Shown piece after piece: positions 43,311 to 52,827 of a DNA stretch of 64,000 bases (its first letter is position 1; each line of letters starts with the position of its first letter). A program made the position numbers and the translations under genes. The notes below the pieces were generated by a model. It searched no databases, had not been told where the DNA came from, and was given only the letters and a program-made list of their open reading frames with translations. The DNA is from Qipengyuania qiaonensis (GTDB lineage Bacteria > Pseudomonadota > Alphaproteobacteria > Sphingomonadales > Sphingomonadaceae), in NCBI RefSeq assembly GCF_019711515.1, contig NZ_JAIGNO010000001.1, positions 372,001-436,000 of the forward strand, in the 5' to 3' direction.

Positions 43311-44465
43311 ATGGCCCGCGCCCTCTACATCCATTGGCCGTTCTGCCTCGCAAAGTGCCCCTATTGCGACTTCAACAGCCACGTCCGGAAATCCACCGAC
43401 AAGACTGCCTGGAAAGCGGCGCTGCTGGCAGACATGCGTTACGAGCAAGCTGAGACACGGTCGAAAGAAACTCTTACAAGTATCTTTTTTGGCGGCGGAA
43501 CTCCGTCATTGATGCCGCCTGCGCTCGTGGCCGACCTACTGGCCGAAGCGGAAGAATTATGGGGGTTCGACCCGGGAATCGAGATCACGCTGGAGGCCAA
43601 CCCCAGCTCGGTCGAGGCAGCCAACTTCGCCGATCTGGCGGCCGCAGGGGTCAATCGAGTGTCCCTCGGCGTGCAGTCTTTACGCGACGAAGTGTTGCGT
43701 TTTCTCGGCAGGCTGCATGGTGTCGACGAGGCGCTGAGGGCCGTCGAGCTGGCGCAAAGGCATTTTGAGCGGGTTTCGATCGACTTGATCTATGCCCGGC
43801 CCGACCAGACCGAAGGCGAATGGGCCACGGAATTGGGCGAAGCTCTCGCGCTCGGTACGGATCACGTGTCGCTGTATCAGCTGACGATCGAACCTGCGAC
43901 GCGCTTTGCAAAGGATGTACGCCGCGGGGTCTTCGAACCGCTGGACAATGACAACGCAGCCGACCTCTTCTCGCTTACTCGCGACCTGACGGCAGCGGCT
44001 GGATTGCCCGCCTACGAGATCAGCAATCATGCCCGCCCAGGGCAGGAAAGCCGCCACAACCTCACCTACTGGAGATACCAGGACTACATGGGCATCGGGC
44101 CGGGTGCTCATGGACGCCGGAACGACGTCGCTACGGTGCGGCATAGAAAGCCGGAAAACTATCTCTCCGCCGTAACAGCCCAGGGCCAAGGGATGGCGGA
44201 GGCCCGCGCACTCGATTTTCGCGAGCAGGCTTCCGAGGCCTTGCTCATGGGCTTGAGGCTGGCCGAGGGTGTCGATCTGGGCGCCTTTGCGCAGCGTTTC
44301 GACGTCATGCCTTCGTCGCTGGTGGATGACGCCAAGCTGGCGCTTTACCGCGACCTCGGTCTTGTGTGGACCGGGGCGGAGCGGATTGGCGTCACACCGC
44401 AAGGCATGCCGTTGCTCGATGCACTGCTGGGCGAACTTGTTCAGGCAGACCTCGTGACGTCATGA
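43311..44465 (+). CDS. hemW: Radical SAM heme chaperone HemW
   Basis: 384-residue radical-SAM protein with the CxxxCxxC cluster (Cys12, Cys16, Cys19) in HWPFCLAKCPYCDFNSH. The N-terminal TIM barrel is followed by a HemW C-terminal domain (EALLMGLRLAEG). Unlike HemN it lacks coproporphyrinogen oxidase activity in tested relatives and delivers heme. The motif HWPFC rather than HxxYC is a HemW trait. It overlaps xerC by 4 bases (ATGA). Confidence 0.93.
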   Translation: MARALYIHWPFCLAKCPYCDFNSHVRKSTDKTAWKAALLADMRYEQAETRSKETLTSIFFGGGTPSLMPPALVADLLAEAEELWGFDPGIEITLEANPSSVEAANFADLAAAGVNRVSLGVQSLRDEVLRFLGRLHGVDEALRAVELAQRHFERVSIDLIYARPDQTEGEWATELGEALALGTDHVSLYQLTIEPATRFAKDVRRGVFEPLDNDNAADLFSLTRDLTAAAGLPAYEISNHARPGQESRHNLTYWRYQDYMGIGPGAHGRRNDVATVRHRKPENYLSAVTAQGQGMAEARALDFREQASEALLMGLRLAEGVDLGAFAQRFDVMPSSLVDDAKLALYRDLGLVWTGAERIGVTPQGMPLLDALLGELVQADLVTS

Positions 44466-45358
44466 GCAGAACCGAAATTCTCGGCGCGTGGCATGATCAT
44501 CTTGCCTTGGGGCTGAGGCGGTCGGCGCATACTGTGCGAGCTTACGACAAGGCGGCCGAGCGCCTTCTGACCCGGCTCGATTTCGATTCATGGGACGATG
44601 TCGCCGATCTCACAACAGCACGGTTGCGGACGCATCTGGCTTCGCGCCGCTCGGATGGATTGTCCAACGCCTCTGCGGCGCGCGAACTGTCGGCCCTCAA
44701 AGGATTTATCGCATTTGCCCGTATGCAGGCCGGTCATGAGGTTTCGGACCCACCGCGCATGCGCGGTCCAAGGATCAAGAAAGGCCTTCCGCGTCCCGTT
44801 ACGCCGGACGATGCGCTTGGCCTGGCGGAAACGGTGGAAGCCCTTGCGGGTGAGGACTGGATAGGAGCGCGCGACCGGGCGGTACTCCTGCTGCTCTACG
44901 GTGCCGGCATGCGGATTTCCGAGGCGCTGTCCCTGACTGCCGCCGCGCTCCCGCTAACCGAGCGACTTACCGTCACCGGCAAGAGCGGCAAGCAGCGTGT
45001 TGTGCCGCTTTTGCCGATCCTGCGCGAGGCGGTGGCCGATTATATGGCCAAGTGTCCGTGGGCTTTTGCGAAGGACGATCCTCTGTTCCGCGGTGCGAAA
45101 GGCGGTGCTCTGTCCCAGGGCGTAGTGCAGAAAGCTGCCGCCCGCGCGAGAAAGGCGCTGGGCTTGCCGGATACCGCCACACCACATGCGCTTCGCCACA
45201 GCTTCGCGACACATCTGCTCGGCGCTGGTGCCGACCTCAGGAGCCTGCAGGAGCTATTGGGGCACGCAAGCCTGGGCTCCACTCAGATCTACACGAAGGT
45301 AGATGCGGCCAGCCTCCTGGACACCTATCGCAAGGCTCATCCGCGCGAAAGCGACTAG
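44462..45358 (+). CDS. xerC: Tyrosine recombinase XerC-like
   Basis: 298 residues, the length of chromosome-dimer resolvases. The N-terminal SAM-like core-binding domain (about 1-90) and catalytic domain carry Arg151, Lys174, His242, Arg245, His268 and Tyr277 (GAGMRISE, GKSGKQR, HALRHSF, LLGHAS, IYTKVD). Chromosomal coupling to hemW argues for Xer rather than a mobile-element integrase. Whether XerC or XerD is not settled. Confidence 0.88.
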   Translation: MSRTEILGAWHDHLALGLRRSAHTVRAYDKAAERLLTRLDFDSWDDVADLTTARLRTHLASRRSDGLSNASAARELSALKGFIAFARMQAGHEVSDPPRMRGPRIKKGLPRPVTPDDALGLAETVEALAGEDWIGARDRAVLLLLYGAGMRISEALSLTAAALPLTERLTVTGKSGKQRVVPLLPILREAVADYMAKCPWAFAKDDPLFRGAKGGALSQGVVQKAAARARKALGLPDTATPHALRHSFATHLLGAGADLRSLQELLGHASLGSTQIYTKVDAASLLDTYRKAHPRESD

Positions 45359-45960
45359 CGCTTGTCGCGCGGTTTCCAGGTCACGATCCGCCAGAGATAC
45401 CCGATGAAGGCGGCACCGATGGAGCCGAGAATGATCCAGCCGAGCACGTGCTGCGATTCATCCAGCCACGCAGCAAGCCTGCGCCCGCCTTCGACGAGCA
45501 AGAGGTTCCAGATGAACGCTCCGGCGAAGGTGAAGGTGAGAAACCGCCATACGCCCATATGCGCGAGACCTGCCGGAAGCGAAATCATCGTGCGAAAAAT
45601 CGGCATGAAGCGGAACACGAATACGACCCATGGCCCGTGCCGCCGGAAAAAGCCGCGCGCTTTCTCCACGTCCTGCCACTCCATCGTCAGCCAGCGTCCC
45701 CATCGATCAACGAATGGTTCGAGCCTGGTGCGCCCCCAGTGGTCGCCCAGCCAATACCAGGCGTAATTGCCGAGGGTCGATCCGACCGTACCGACGATCA
45801 TCAGCGGCCAGAAATCCATCGTGCCCCTGGAGACGGCTACCCCGCCCAGCCCCATGATGACCTCCGAAGGAATTGGCGGGAAGATATTCTCCAGCGCCAT
45901 CAGCAGGAAAATGCCGACGAGGCCGCCCTGCTCTATCGCGCGGATGATGAGTTCGTGCAT
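45355..45960 (-). CDS. DedA family membrane protein
   Basis: 201-residue DedA/SNARE-associated protein with the FPPIPSEV segment in the first re-entrant helix, the FxRFMPxFR motif (FVFRFMPIFRTMISLPAGLA) and about four further helices. DedA proteins are implicated in lipid scrambling and undecaprenyl-phosphate recycling. The start at 45960 (MHELIIR) is chosen over longer frames. It converges on xerC with a 4-base overlap and lies 32 bases after gshB. Confidence 0.9.
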   Translation of the reverse strand: MHELIIRAIEQGGLVGIFLLMALENIFPPIPSEVIMGLGGVAVSRGTMDFWPLMIVGTVGSTLGNYAWYWLGDHWGRTRLEPFVDRWGRWLTMEWQDVEKARGFFRRHGPWVVFVFRFMPIFRTMISLPAGLAHMGVWRFLTFTFAGAFIWNLLLVEGGRRLAAWLDESQHVLGWIILGSIGAAFIGYLWRIVTWKPRDKR

Positions 45961-45992
45961 GGACGCGTAACGGGCGAGTGCGGCGGTTGGTT

Positions 45993-46961
45993 CTACATTG
46001 CCGCGTGGCGGCGTTCTATCGCATCCCAGATAAGGCCGGCCGTGTCCGTTCCGTTGAATTTGTCGATGGCGACGATGCCTGTGGGCGAAGTGACGTTGAT
46101 CTCGGTCAACCATTTCCCGCCGATCACATCGATGCCGACGAAGACAAGGCCGCGCCGCTTCAGCTCCGGCCCCATGGCCGCACAGATTTCCTCTTCGCGC
46201 GCGGTCAGCGTCGTGGCCTCTGCATGGCCGCCCTGCGCAAGGTTCGAACGAAACTCGCCTTCTCCGGGGAACCGATTGATTGCACCGGAAAATTCCCCGT
46301 CGACCAGGACGATTCGCTTGTCGCCCTCGGATACCTCCGGAATGAAGGGCTGAACCATGTGCGGCTCGGGCCAGGTCTGGTCGAAGACTTCGGATAAGGC
46401 GGAAAGGTTCGTGCCCTTTTCGTCGATCCGGAAAATCGCCTTGCCGCCATTTCCGTGCAGCGGCTTCACCACCACCGAGCCGTGCTTCTTCTGAAACGCG
46501 CGCAGATCGTCGATATGACGTGCGACCAGCGTCGGCGGCATGTACTGCGCATAGTCGAGGACGAACATCTTTTCGGGAGCATTCACGACTTCGCGCGGGT
46601 CGTTGATGACCAGCGTGGCGCCCTTCAGCCTGTCCAGAAGAAGTGCCGCACTGATATAGCCGAGGTGGAAGGGTGGGTCCTGCCGCATCAGCACGACATC
46701 GATGTCGCGGGCGAGGTCGATGCGTCGCCGCTCTCCGGCCGCGAAATGATTGCCGGTTTCACGCTGTACGGTGACGGGTGCCGCATGCGCGGTGATCAGC
46801 CCCCGCGGCGTTCCATCGCTTTCATAGGCGAGGCTTGCGACGTCGTAGTGCCATAATTCGTGCCCCCGCGCCTGAGCCGAAAGCATCAGCGCGAAGGAAC
46901 TGTCGCCCGCTATATTGATGCCTTCCAGGGGGTCCATCTGGACGGCGACACGTAACGGCAT
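45993..46961 (-). CDS. gshB: Glutathione synthetase
   Basis: 322-residue ATP-grasp enzyme joining gamma-glutamylcysteine and glycine. The start MPLRVAVQMDPLEGI at 46961 matches the family. The ATP-binding core includes VVVKPLHGNGGKAIF and the metal-binding TEINVTSPTGIVAI near the end. Its presence fits the GSH-rich biology implied by the GFA gene. It follows yraN by 58 bases. Confidence 0.96.
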   Translation of the reverse strand: MPLRVAVQMDPLEGINIAGDSSFALMLSAQARGHELWHYDVASLAYESDGTPRGLITAHAAPVTVQRETGNHFAAGERRRIDLARDIDVVLMRQDPPFHLGYISAALLLDRLKGATLVINDPREVVNAPEKMFVLDYAQYMPPTLVARHIDDLRAFQKKHGSVVVKPLHGNGGKAIFRIDEKGTNLSALSEVFDQTWPEPHMVQPFIPEVSEGDKRIVLVDGEFSGAINRFPGEGEFRSNLAQGGHAEATTLTAREEEICAAMGPELKRRGLVFVGIDVIGGKWLTEINVTSPTGIVAIDKFNGTDTAGLIWDAIERRHAAM

Positions 46962-47019
46962 GCTGATCTCCGATTGTCCCGAGCCTGTCGACAGCGAAGC
47001 CGTCGGATGGTGACGGCGA

Positions 47020-47370
47020 CTAAGGCTGCCAGGCATTCGCGATGTGGCGAGGGAAACTGCCCGGCGCAAGGAGGATCACGTCGATCCGTATATCTTCCCC
47101 GTTCAGGGCGTAGCGATGGGCCACGGCTTCGACGGCTGCCGCGACCCGGGACAGGCGATATTCGTCGATCGCATGATCGAGATCGGCCCGCTTTTTCCGC
47201 CACTTGACCTCCACGAATGCGACTACCGCGCCACGTTTTACGACCAGGTCGATTTCTCCGGCGGGGGTCTTCACCCGCTGGTCGAGGATTTGCCATCCCT
47301 TGGCTCGCAGCCAGAAGGCCGCCCTGGCTTCACCGTCGCGACCGCTTTTTTCGGCCAGTTGGCGGTTCAT
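47020..47370 (-). CDS. yraN: YraN family (UPF0102) endonuclease-like protein
   Basis: 116-residue protein with the restriction-endonuclease-like signature EIDLVVKRGAVVAFVEVKWRK (residues 43-63), containing the ExD...ExK metal pattern. Cellular role unknown. Start codon overlaps the rsmI stop as ATGA. The neighbours, rsmI and an LpoA-like gene, match the conserved yraM-rsmI-yraN locus of proteobacteria. Confidence 0.9.
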   Translation of the reverse strand: MNRQLAEKSGRDGEARAAFWLRAKGWQILDQRVKTPAGEIDLVVKRGAVVAFVEVKWRKKRADLDHAIDEYRLSRVAAAVEAVAHRYALNGEDIRIDVILLAPGSFPRHIANAWQP

Positions 47371-48221
47371 GCCGAACGCAGTTCCGTCGCGCGCGCATAG
47401 AGGGTTTTGCGATCCATGCCGGTGGCCTTTGCCACCTGAGCCGCAGCCTGTGAGGCCTTCATGGTTCGCAACGCATCGATCAGCAGTGCATCGGCATCTT
47501 CCTCGCTGGCGATGCTTTCGGGCGGCGGGCCCACCAGAAGAACGATCTCTCCCTTGGGCGGATTTGCTTCGTAATAAGCCAGCAATCCGGATGGCAGGCT
47601 GCGTCGAACCTCTTCGTGGAGCTTGGTGATTTCGCGCGCCACGGCAACTTCGCGGTTGGGCAATGACGCCTCGATAGCGGTCAGGGATTTGGTGAGTCGG
47701 GGCGCAGTTTCATAGAAGACCAGCGTTGCGTCCACGGCGGCAAGCTCCTCGAGAACTTCGCGCCGTGCCTTGTCCTTGCTCGGCAAAAAACCGGCAAAAA
47801 GAAAACGGTCGTTGGGCAGGCCCGACAAAGCCAGCCCGGCAATCGCCGCGCAGGCGCCCGGCAATGCCGTCACGGGAATGCCCTCGGCCCGGCAATCGTT
47901 GACCAGGCGATAGCCGGGATCGGACACCATTGGCGTTCCCGCATCGCTGACCAGAGCGACCGCGCGCGTTCGCATCGATTCGACAAGCCGCGTCCGGTCC
48001 TTGTGTTCGCTATGATCGTCGTACCGCCACATGGGTTTCGAGATGCCCAGGTGCTTGAGCAGCTTGCCTGTGACCCTCGTGTCTTCGCAGGCAATGCCGT
48101 CACAGTGCCGCAGAATGTCTATTGCGCGCAGCGTGATATCGCCGAGGTTGCCGATCGGGGTGGCTACTATATAGAGCCCCGGTGTAAGGGAAAATTCTTC
48201 GGAGGGGGATGGATCGGACAC
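47367..48221 (-). CDS. rsmI: 16S rRNA (cytidine1402-2'-O)-methyltransferase
   Basis: 284-residue tetrapyrrole-methylase-fold enzyme, near the 286 residues of E. coli RsmI. TPGLYIVATPIGNLGDIT opens the domain and SDAGTPMVSDPG binds SAM. It 2'-O-methylates C1402 of 16S rRNA. The start is GTG at 48221 with a G-rich site just before it; the frame continues upstream into the divergent gene but that is not used. Divergent from the LpoA-like gene across 37 bases. Confidence 0.92.
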   Translation of the reverse strand: MSDPSPSEEFSLTPGLYIVATPIGNLGDITLRAIDILRHCDGIACEDTRVTGKLLKHLGISKPMWRYDDHSEHKDRTRLVESMRTRAVALVSDAGTPMVSDPGYRLVNDCRAEGIPVTALPGACAAIAGLALSGLPNDRFLFAGFLPSKDKARREVLEELAAVDATLVFYETAPRLTKSLTAIEASLPNREVAVAREITKLHEEVRRSLPSGLLAYYEANPPKGEIVLLVGPPPESIASEEDADALLIDALRTMKASQAAAQVAKATGMDRKTLYARATELRSA

Positions 48222-48258
48222 GTTCCCCCCATGAACCAAGAGTGAGGGACGCGGCAAG

Positions 48259-49416
48259 ATGAAGCGCTGGACTTTCGACCGTCGGGCAATTGTGACCGTG
48301 GGGCTGGCGGCTCTGCTCGGGGCTTGTTCGGTCATCCCCAAGGGCGCCGAACGACCAGGACCTGTCGCCGAGACGCCCGCTCCCGAGCCGACCGAAAGCC
48401 TGCCCGGCGATGCGACGCGGCATCGCATCGCGCTGCTGGTCCCGATGTCGGGACAGAACGGCGCAGTCGGCCAGTCGATCGCTAATGCCACCACCATGGC
48501 GTTGCTCGACACCAATGCGAACAATCTGCGCATCACGACATACGACACCGCCAAAGGTCCCGAAGCGGCGGCGAGGCAGGCGATTCAGGAGGGGAACAAG
48601 CTGATACTCGGCCCGCTCATGGGTTCGAACATCGCATCGGTCGTCGGTCCGGCACGCGCGGCGGATGTGCCGGTCATTTCCTTCTCGAACGATACCGACG
48701 CAGCGGGCGGCGATGTATTCATAATGGGTCAGATCCCCGACCAGTCGATCATGCGCACGATCCAGTATGCCCGTAGCAAAGGATCGCAGCGATTCGCGAT
48801 CCTCGCGCCCGATGGCGAGTATGGCGCCCGGGCCGAGGAAGCCATGCGAAGCGCCGTATCGGCCTATGGCGGCGAAGTTGCCTGGACGGAGCGTTATGCG
48901 CGCGGAAACACGTCGATCGTCAGCGCGGCCCAGCGCCTGAAATCGCACGGCGGCTATGATGCGGTCCTGATCGCCGATGGTGCGCGCCTGGCAGCGCAGG
49001 CCGCTGGGGTCCTCAACCCCAGCGGCGGCAGCATGACCCGTGTTCTGGGCACCGAGCTGTGGAGCGGCGAAAGCTCGGTCACGCGCTCCTCCGCGCTCAC
49101 GGGCGCATGGTTCGCGGCTGTGTCGGACAATCGCTACAAACGCTTCGTCGACAGTTACGAGGCACGCTTCGGCAGCCAGCCCTATCGGATCGCCACGCTC
49201 GGCTATGACGCCGTGCTGCTGACCTTGCGGGTCGCGCGCGACTGGCGGGTCGGACAGGATTTCCCCGAAAGCGAGCTGCTGGCGCGGGACGGCTTTCTGG
49301 GTCTGGATGGCGCATTTCGCTTCGGGCGCGACGGACTGGTCGAACGCGCTTTCGAGGTACGCGAGGTGCGCAATGGTTCCGTCGTCGTGGTCGACAATGC
49401 ACCGGCTCGCTTCTGA
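48259..49416 (+). CDS. Penicillin-binding protein activator LpoA-like lipoprotein
   Basis: 385 residues with a lipobox (ALLGAC, lipidated Cys23) and then a periplasmic-binding-protein type I fold (HRIALLVPMSGQNGAVGQSI onward, GPLMGSN, FAILAPDGEYGARAEE). LpoA activates class A PBPs in gammaproteobacteria; this shorter form lacks the N-terminal TPR part and may have a related but different role. The gene order with rsmI and yraN supports the assignment to the YraM/LpoA family. Confidence 0.82.
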   Translation: MKRWTFDRRAIVTVGLAALLGACSVIPKGAERPGPVAETPAPEPTESLPGDATRHRIALLVPMSGQNGAVGQSIANATTMALLDTNANNLRITTYDTAKGPEAAARQAIQEGNKLILGPLMGSNIASVVGPARAADVPVISFSNDTDAAGGDVFIMGQIPDQSIMRTIQYARSKGSQRFAILAPDGEYGARAEEAMRSAVSAYGGEVAWTERYARGNTSIVSAAQRLKSHGGYDAVLIADGARLAAQAAGVLNPSGGSMTRVLGTELWSGESSVTRSSALTGAWFAAVSDNRYKRFVDSYEARFGSQPYRIATLGYDAVLLTLRVARDWRVGQDFPESELLARDGFLGLDGAFRFGRDGLVERAFEVREVRNGSVVVVDNAPARF

Positions 49417-49480
49417 GCAGCGCGGATAACCTCGCCGGTGAGCTTGTGGCTGCGCAAATCCGCGCGATATAGCTGCCGGC

Positions 49481-51457
49481 ATGTCCGACGATCTGTTCGA
49501 AAACACACCAGCTGCCAGCGGCGATTACGACGCTTCCTCGATCGAGGTCCTCGAGGGCCTCGAACCCGTGCGCCGCCGCCCGGGCATGTATATCGGCGGG
49601 ACCGACGATCGCGCGCTGCACCATCTGGTGGCGGAAGTGCTCGACAACGCGATGGACGAGGCGGTCGCCGGCCATGCGACGCGGATCGAGCTGCGCCTTG
49701 AAGAAGGCAACCGCGTTACGGTTGCGGACAATGGCCGGGGCATCCCGGTCGGCGAGCATCCGAAATATCCGGGCAAGTCGACGCTCGAAGTGATCCTCTC
49801 CACGCTGCACTCGGGCGGCAAGTTTTCGGGCAAGGCCTATGCCACCAGCGGCGGCCTGCACGGCGTCGGCGTGTCGGTAGTGAACGCGCTGTCGAGCGAT
49901 ACCCGCGTCGAAGTGGCGCGCGACAGGCAACTCTATGCGCAGAGCTTCTCGAAGGGCCAGACGCTCGGCCAGCTTGAGCAGCTCGGCCCTACCCCCAATC
50001 GTCGCGGCACCACGGTAAGTTTCGTCCCCGATGTCGAAATATTCGGCGATCGGCAGTTCAATCCGAAACGCCTGTTCAAGCTGGCGCGGTCGAAGGCCTA
50101 CCTCTTCGCGGGTGTCGAGATCCGCTGGAGATGCGCAGAAAGCCTGGCAAGCGAAGAGGTGCCGACAGAGGCCGTATTCAAGTTCCCCGGTGGCCTTGCG
50201 GACCATCTGGCGGAACAGGTCGGCAGTCGCGAATGCGTCACGGCCGAACCCTTCGCCGGCAATCAGGACTTTCCCGATGAAGCCGGCCGGGTCGAATGGG
50301 CCATCGCTTGGCCGCTCTATTCGGACGGCTCGACCAGCTGGTACTGCAACACCGTGCCTACTCCCGATGGCGGCACGCACGAACAGGGTCTGCGCGCGGC
50401 CTTGACCAAAGGCCTGCGCGCTTTCGGCGAACTTACGGGTGCGAAGAAGGCCAAGGATCTCACCGCCGACGACGTGATGACCGGTGCCGAAATCATGCTC
50501 AGCGTCTTTATCCGCGATCCGCAGTTCCAGAGTCAGACCAAGGACCGGCTGACCTCGCCAGAGGCCGCCCGCCTCGTCGAGAATGCGGTGCGCGACCACT
50601 TCGACCATTTTCTCGCCGACAATATGGATCGCGGCAAGGCGCTGCTCGGCGAGGTGATGGAGCGGATGGACGAGCGCCTGCGAAGGAAGCAGGAACGCGA
50701 GATCAAGCGCAAGACCGCGACCAATGCCAAGAAGCTGCGCCTGCCCGGCAAGCTGACCGATTGCTCGGGCGAAGGCGACGGCGAGACGGAGCTGTTCATC
50801 GTCGAGGGGGACTCGGCAGGCGGCAGCGCCAAGCAGGCGCGCGACCGCAAAACGCAGGCGATCCTGCCGATCCGCGGCAAGATCCTCAACGTCGCCAGTG
50901 CGACGGCCGACAAGATCCGCGCGAACAGCGAAATCGCCGATCTGACGCTGGCGATGGGGTGCGGCACGCGCAAGGATTGCGACCCGGAAAACCTGCGCTA
51001 CGACCGTATCATCATCATGACCGACGCCGATGTCGACGGCGCGCATATCGCCACGCTGCTGATGACTTTTTTCTTCCAGGAAATGGCCGAGATCGTGCGC
51101 GGCGGACATCTCTATCTTGCACAACCGCCGCTCTATCGCCTGACTGCCGGCAAGGAGAGCCGCTACGCCCGCGACGATGCGCATCGCGCCGAACTGGAAG
51201 AAACCGTGTTCAAGGGCAAAAAGGTCGAAGTCGGGCGCTTCAAGGGCCTGGGCGAAATGAACCCGTCGCAGCTGCGCGAAACCACGATGAACCCCGAAAC
51301 CCGCAGCCTGATCCGCATCACCCTGCCGCAGGAGTTCGAGCAGCGGGCAGTAGTCAAGGAACTGGTCGACCAGCTCATGGGCCGCAATCCCGAACATCGC
51401 TTCAACTTCATCCAGAACAATGCCGGCGAGTTCGACCGCGAGATGATCGACGCATGA
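49481..51457 (+). CDS. parE: DNA topoisomerase IV subunit B
   Basis: 658-residue type IIA topoisomerase B subunit. GHKL ATPase motifs (ADNGRGIPVG, GLHGVGVSVVNAL), TOPRIM EGDSAGGSAKQARDR and DADVDGAHI, and the C-terminal PxR-type region are present. The short length, without the extra GyrB insertion, and the FNFIQNNAGEFDREMIDA ending suggest ParE. It decatenates daughter chromosomes. It follows the LpoA-like gene with a 64-base spacer. Confidence 0.95.
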   Translation: MSDDLFENTPAASGDYDASSIEVLEGLEPVRRRPGMYIGGTDDRALHHLVAEVLDNAMDEAVAGHATRIELRLEEGNRVTVADNGRGIPVGEHPKYPGKSTLEVILSTLHSGGKFSGKAYATSGGLHGVGVSVVNALSSDTRVEVARDRQLYAQSFSKGQTLGQLEQLGPTPNRRGTTVSFVPDVEIFGDRQFNPKRLFKLARSKAYLFAGVEIRWRCAESLASEEVPTEAVFKFPGGLADHLAEQVGSRECVTAEPFAGNQDFPDEAGRVEWAIAWPLYSDGSTSWYCNTVPTPDGGTHEQGLRAALTKGLRAFGELTGAKKAKDLTADDVMTGAEIMLSVFIRDPQFQSQTKDRLTSPEAARLVENAVRDHFDHFLADNMDRGKALLGEVMERMDERLRRKQEREIKRKTATNAKKLRLPGKLTDCSGEGDGETELFIVEGDSAGGSAKQARDRKTQAILPIRGKILNVASATADKIRANSEIADLTLAMGCGTRKDCDPENLRYDRIIIMTDADVDGAHIATLLMTFFFQEMAEIVRGGHLYLAQPPLYRLTAGKESRYARDDAHRAELEETVFKGKKVEVGRFKGLGEMNPSQLRETTMNPETRSLIRITLPQEFEQRAVVKELVDQLMGRNPEHRFNFIQNNAGEFDREMIDA

Positions 51458-51586
51458 TCCTTGCCATACGTATCGGCGACCTTCGCGATAGACGTATGCT
51501 ACGATAGATGTTGGGAAACGTCGGCGCCGAAAATACCACAATCGAGACTATGCCGCGTCGATCTCGATTGGCCGGCCGCGTGTGAT

Positions 51587-52789
51587 CTAGGCAGTCATCG
51601 CCTCATTGCGCTTACTCTCGGCAAACAGACGCGTCGCCATCACGGCGAACAACGCCAGGGTTAGCGGTGCAAGCAGCGGCACGCCGAGATAGAGCCCGGT
51701 TGTGCGCGCAAACAGAGGAGCGACGAATAGCGCGGCCGTGAGAAACCTTTCCCACGGACGAAAGCCGTCGGTTGCCAGAAACATCAGCGGGAACGCCAGC
51801 AGCACGAAGTCATAGTCGAGCACGAAGGGCGTAGCCACCATCGTGCCAGCCAGCATGGTCGCACCGAGGCCGACAGACCAGCCGTTGCGCCATCCGGCAA
51901 ATGCAAGGACGGATGCGACGCCTAACGAACAGGCGATCTGCACTGCGATGGCAATTGCGTCTGGCACGCCCATGAGGCGCAAAGCCGAGAATGTGCTTTG
52001 CAGTTTGGCAAACCCTATCTGTCCCTCGGTCAGGGCGGCGCGTGCAACATCTCCGGTCGCCAGCCAGGCATTCCAGGTGTCCAGCCCGGCAATGCCGGAT
52101 GCCAGCAAAGCGAGGCCGGCGCTAGCCAACCCCGCGCCTACGATTACCCGCCATTGACCCGAGGCCAGCAGCACGACCGGCACCAGCAATCCCATTTGCG
52201 GCTTTATGGTCGCGAGCCCGAACAGGATGCCCGCCAGCCACGGACGCCGATCCACCAGTAGCACGCCAGCACCGAGCAGAAATGCGACTAGAAAACTCGT
52301 CTGCCCATGAGCGACACACAGCCATAAGGCCGGGGACGCAAGTACCAAGACCGCTCCGGGAGGTCGCCCCCACAGGCTCAGTGCCCATGCGCGCACGGCC
52401 AGCAGATAGAGACCTCCGGTGATCGCCAGCCAGACAATGAGAGCGGGGATGTAATCCGTGAAACCGAAGGGGACAAAAAAAGGAAGAATGGATGGTGGAT
52501 AGAAGAACCCCACATAGCTGTTTTGCGCGATGTAGACTTCCCGTTGAGCCGCAATGTGGGCCGAGATGTCGTACGGATCGAGCCCGTCGAGCACCATCTT
52601 GCCGCTAGTCCAGAAACTGACGAAATCCGTACCCAGCAGTTGGCCGTTAGAATCGACTCCGCCGCTCGAGTTGACCACCAGCCAAATCGCCAATCCCGCC
52701 TGCAACAGCGCCAAGAGGCGTAGAACCGCGGTTACACGGTCTGCAGTAAGCCAGTCCGCGCTGCGCAATATATGGAAAAAGCTCCCCAT
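51587..52789 (-). CDS. GT87/DUF2029-like membrane glycosyltransferase
   Basis: 400-residue polytopic membrane protein with about ten hydrophobic segments and the DUF2029/GT87-type features: SGKMVLDGLDPYD, FYPPSILPFF and GILFGLATIKPQMGLL. Members use polyprenyl-phosphate mannose or related lipid donors. The start at 52789 (MGSFFHIL) has GAGGGG upstream and is preferred over the ATG at 52831. The acceptor is unknown. The 129 bases before it down to parE show no gene. Confidence 0.82.
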   Translation of the reverse strand: MGSFFHILRSADWLTADRVTAVLRLLALLQAGLAIWLVVNSSGGVDSNGQLLGTDFVSFWTSGKMVLDGLDPYDISAHIAAQREVYIAQNSYVGFFYPPSILPFFVPFGFTDYIPALIVWLAITGGLYLLAVRAWALSLWGRPPGAVLVLASPALWLCVAHGQTSFLVAFLLGAGVLLVDRRPWLAGILFGLATIKPQMGLLVPVVLLASGQWRVIVGAGLASAGLALLASGIAGLDTWNAWLATGDVARAALTEGQIGFAKLQSTFSALRLMGVPDAIAIAVQIACSLGVASVLAFAGWRNGWSVGLGATMLAGTMVATPFVLDYDFVLLAFPLMFLATDGFRPWERFLTAALFVAPLFARTTGLYLGVPLLAPLTLALFAVMATRLFAESKRNEAMTA

Positions 52790-52827
52790 GGCCCCTCGCT
52801 CGGGACTAGCAGCGCGGCTCGAGCGTA

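Noticed and set aside
44462..45358. Tyrosine recombinase as sign of an integrated element
   Set aside because: It is coupled to hemW, has Xer length and all catalytic residues, and no att repeats or phage genes flank it.
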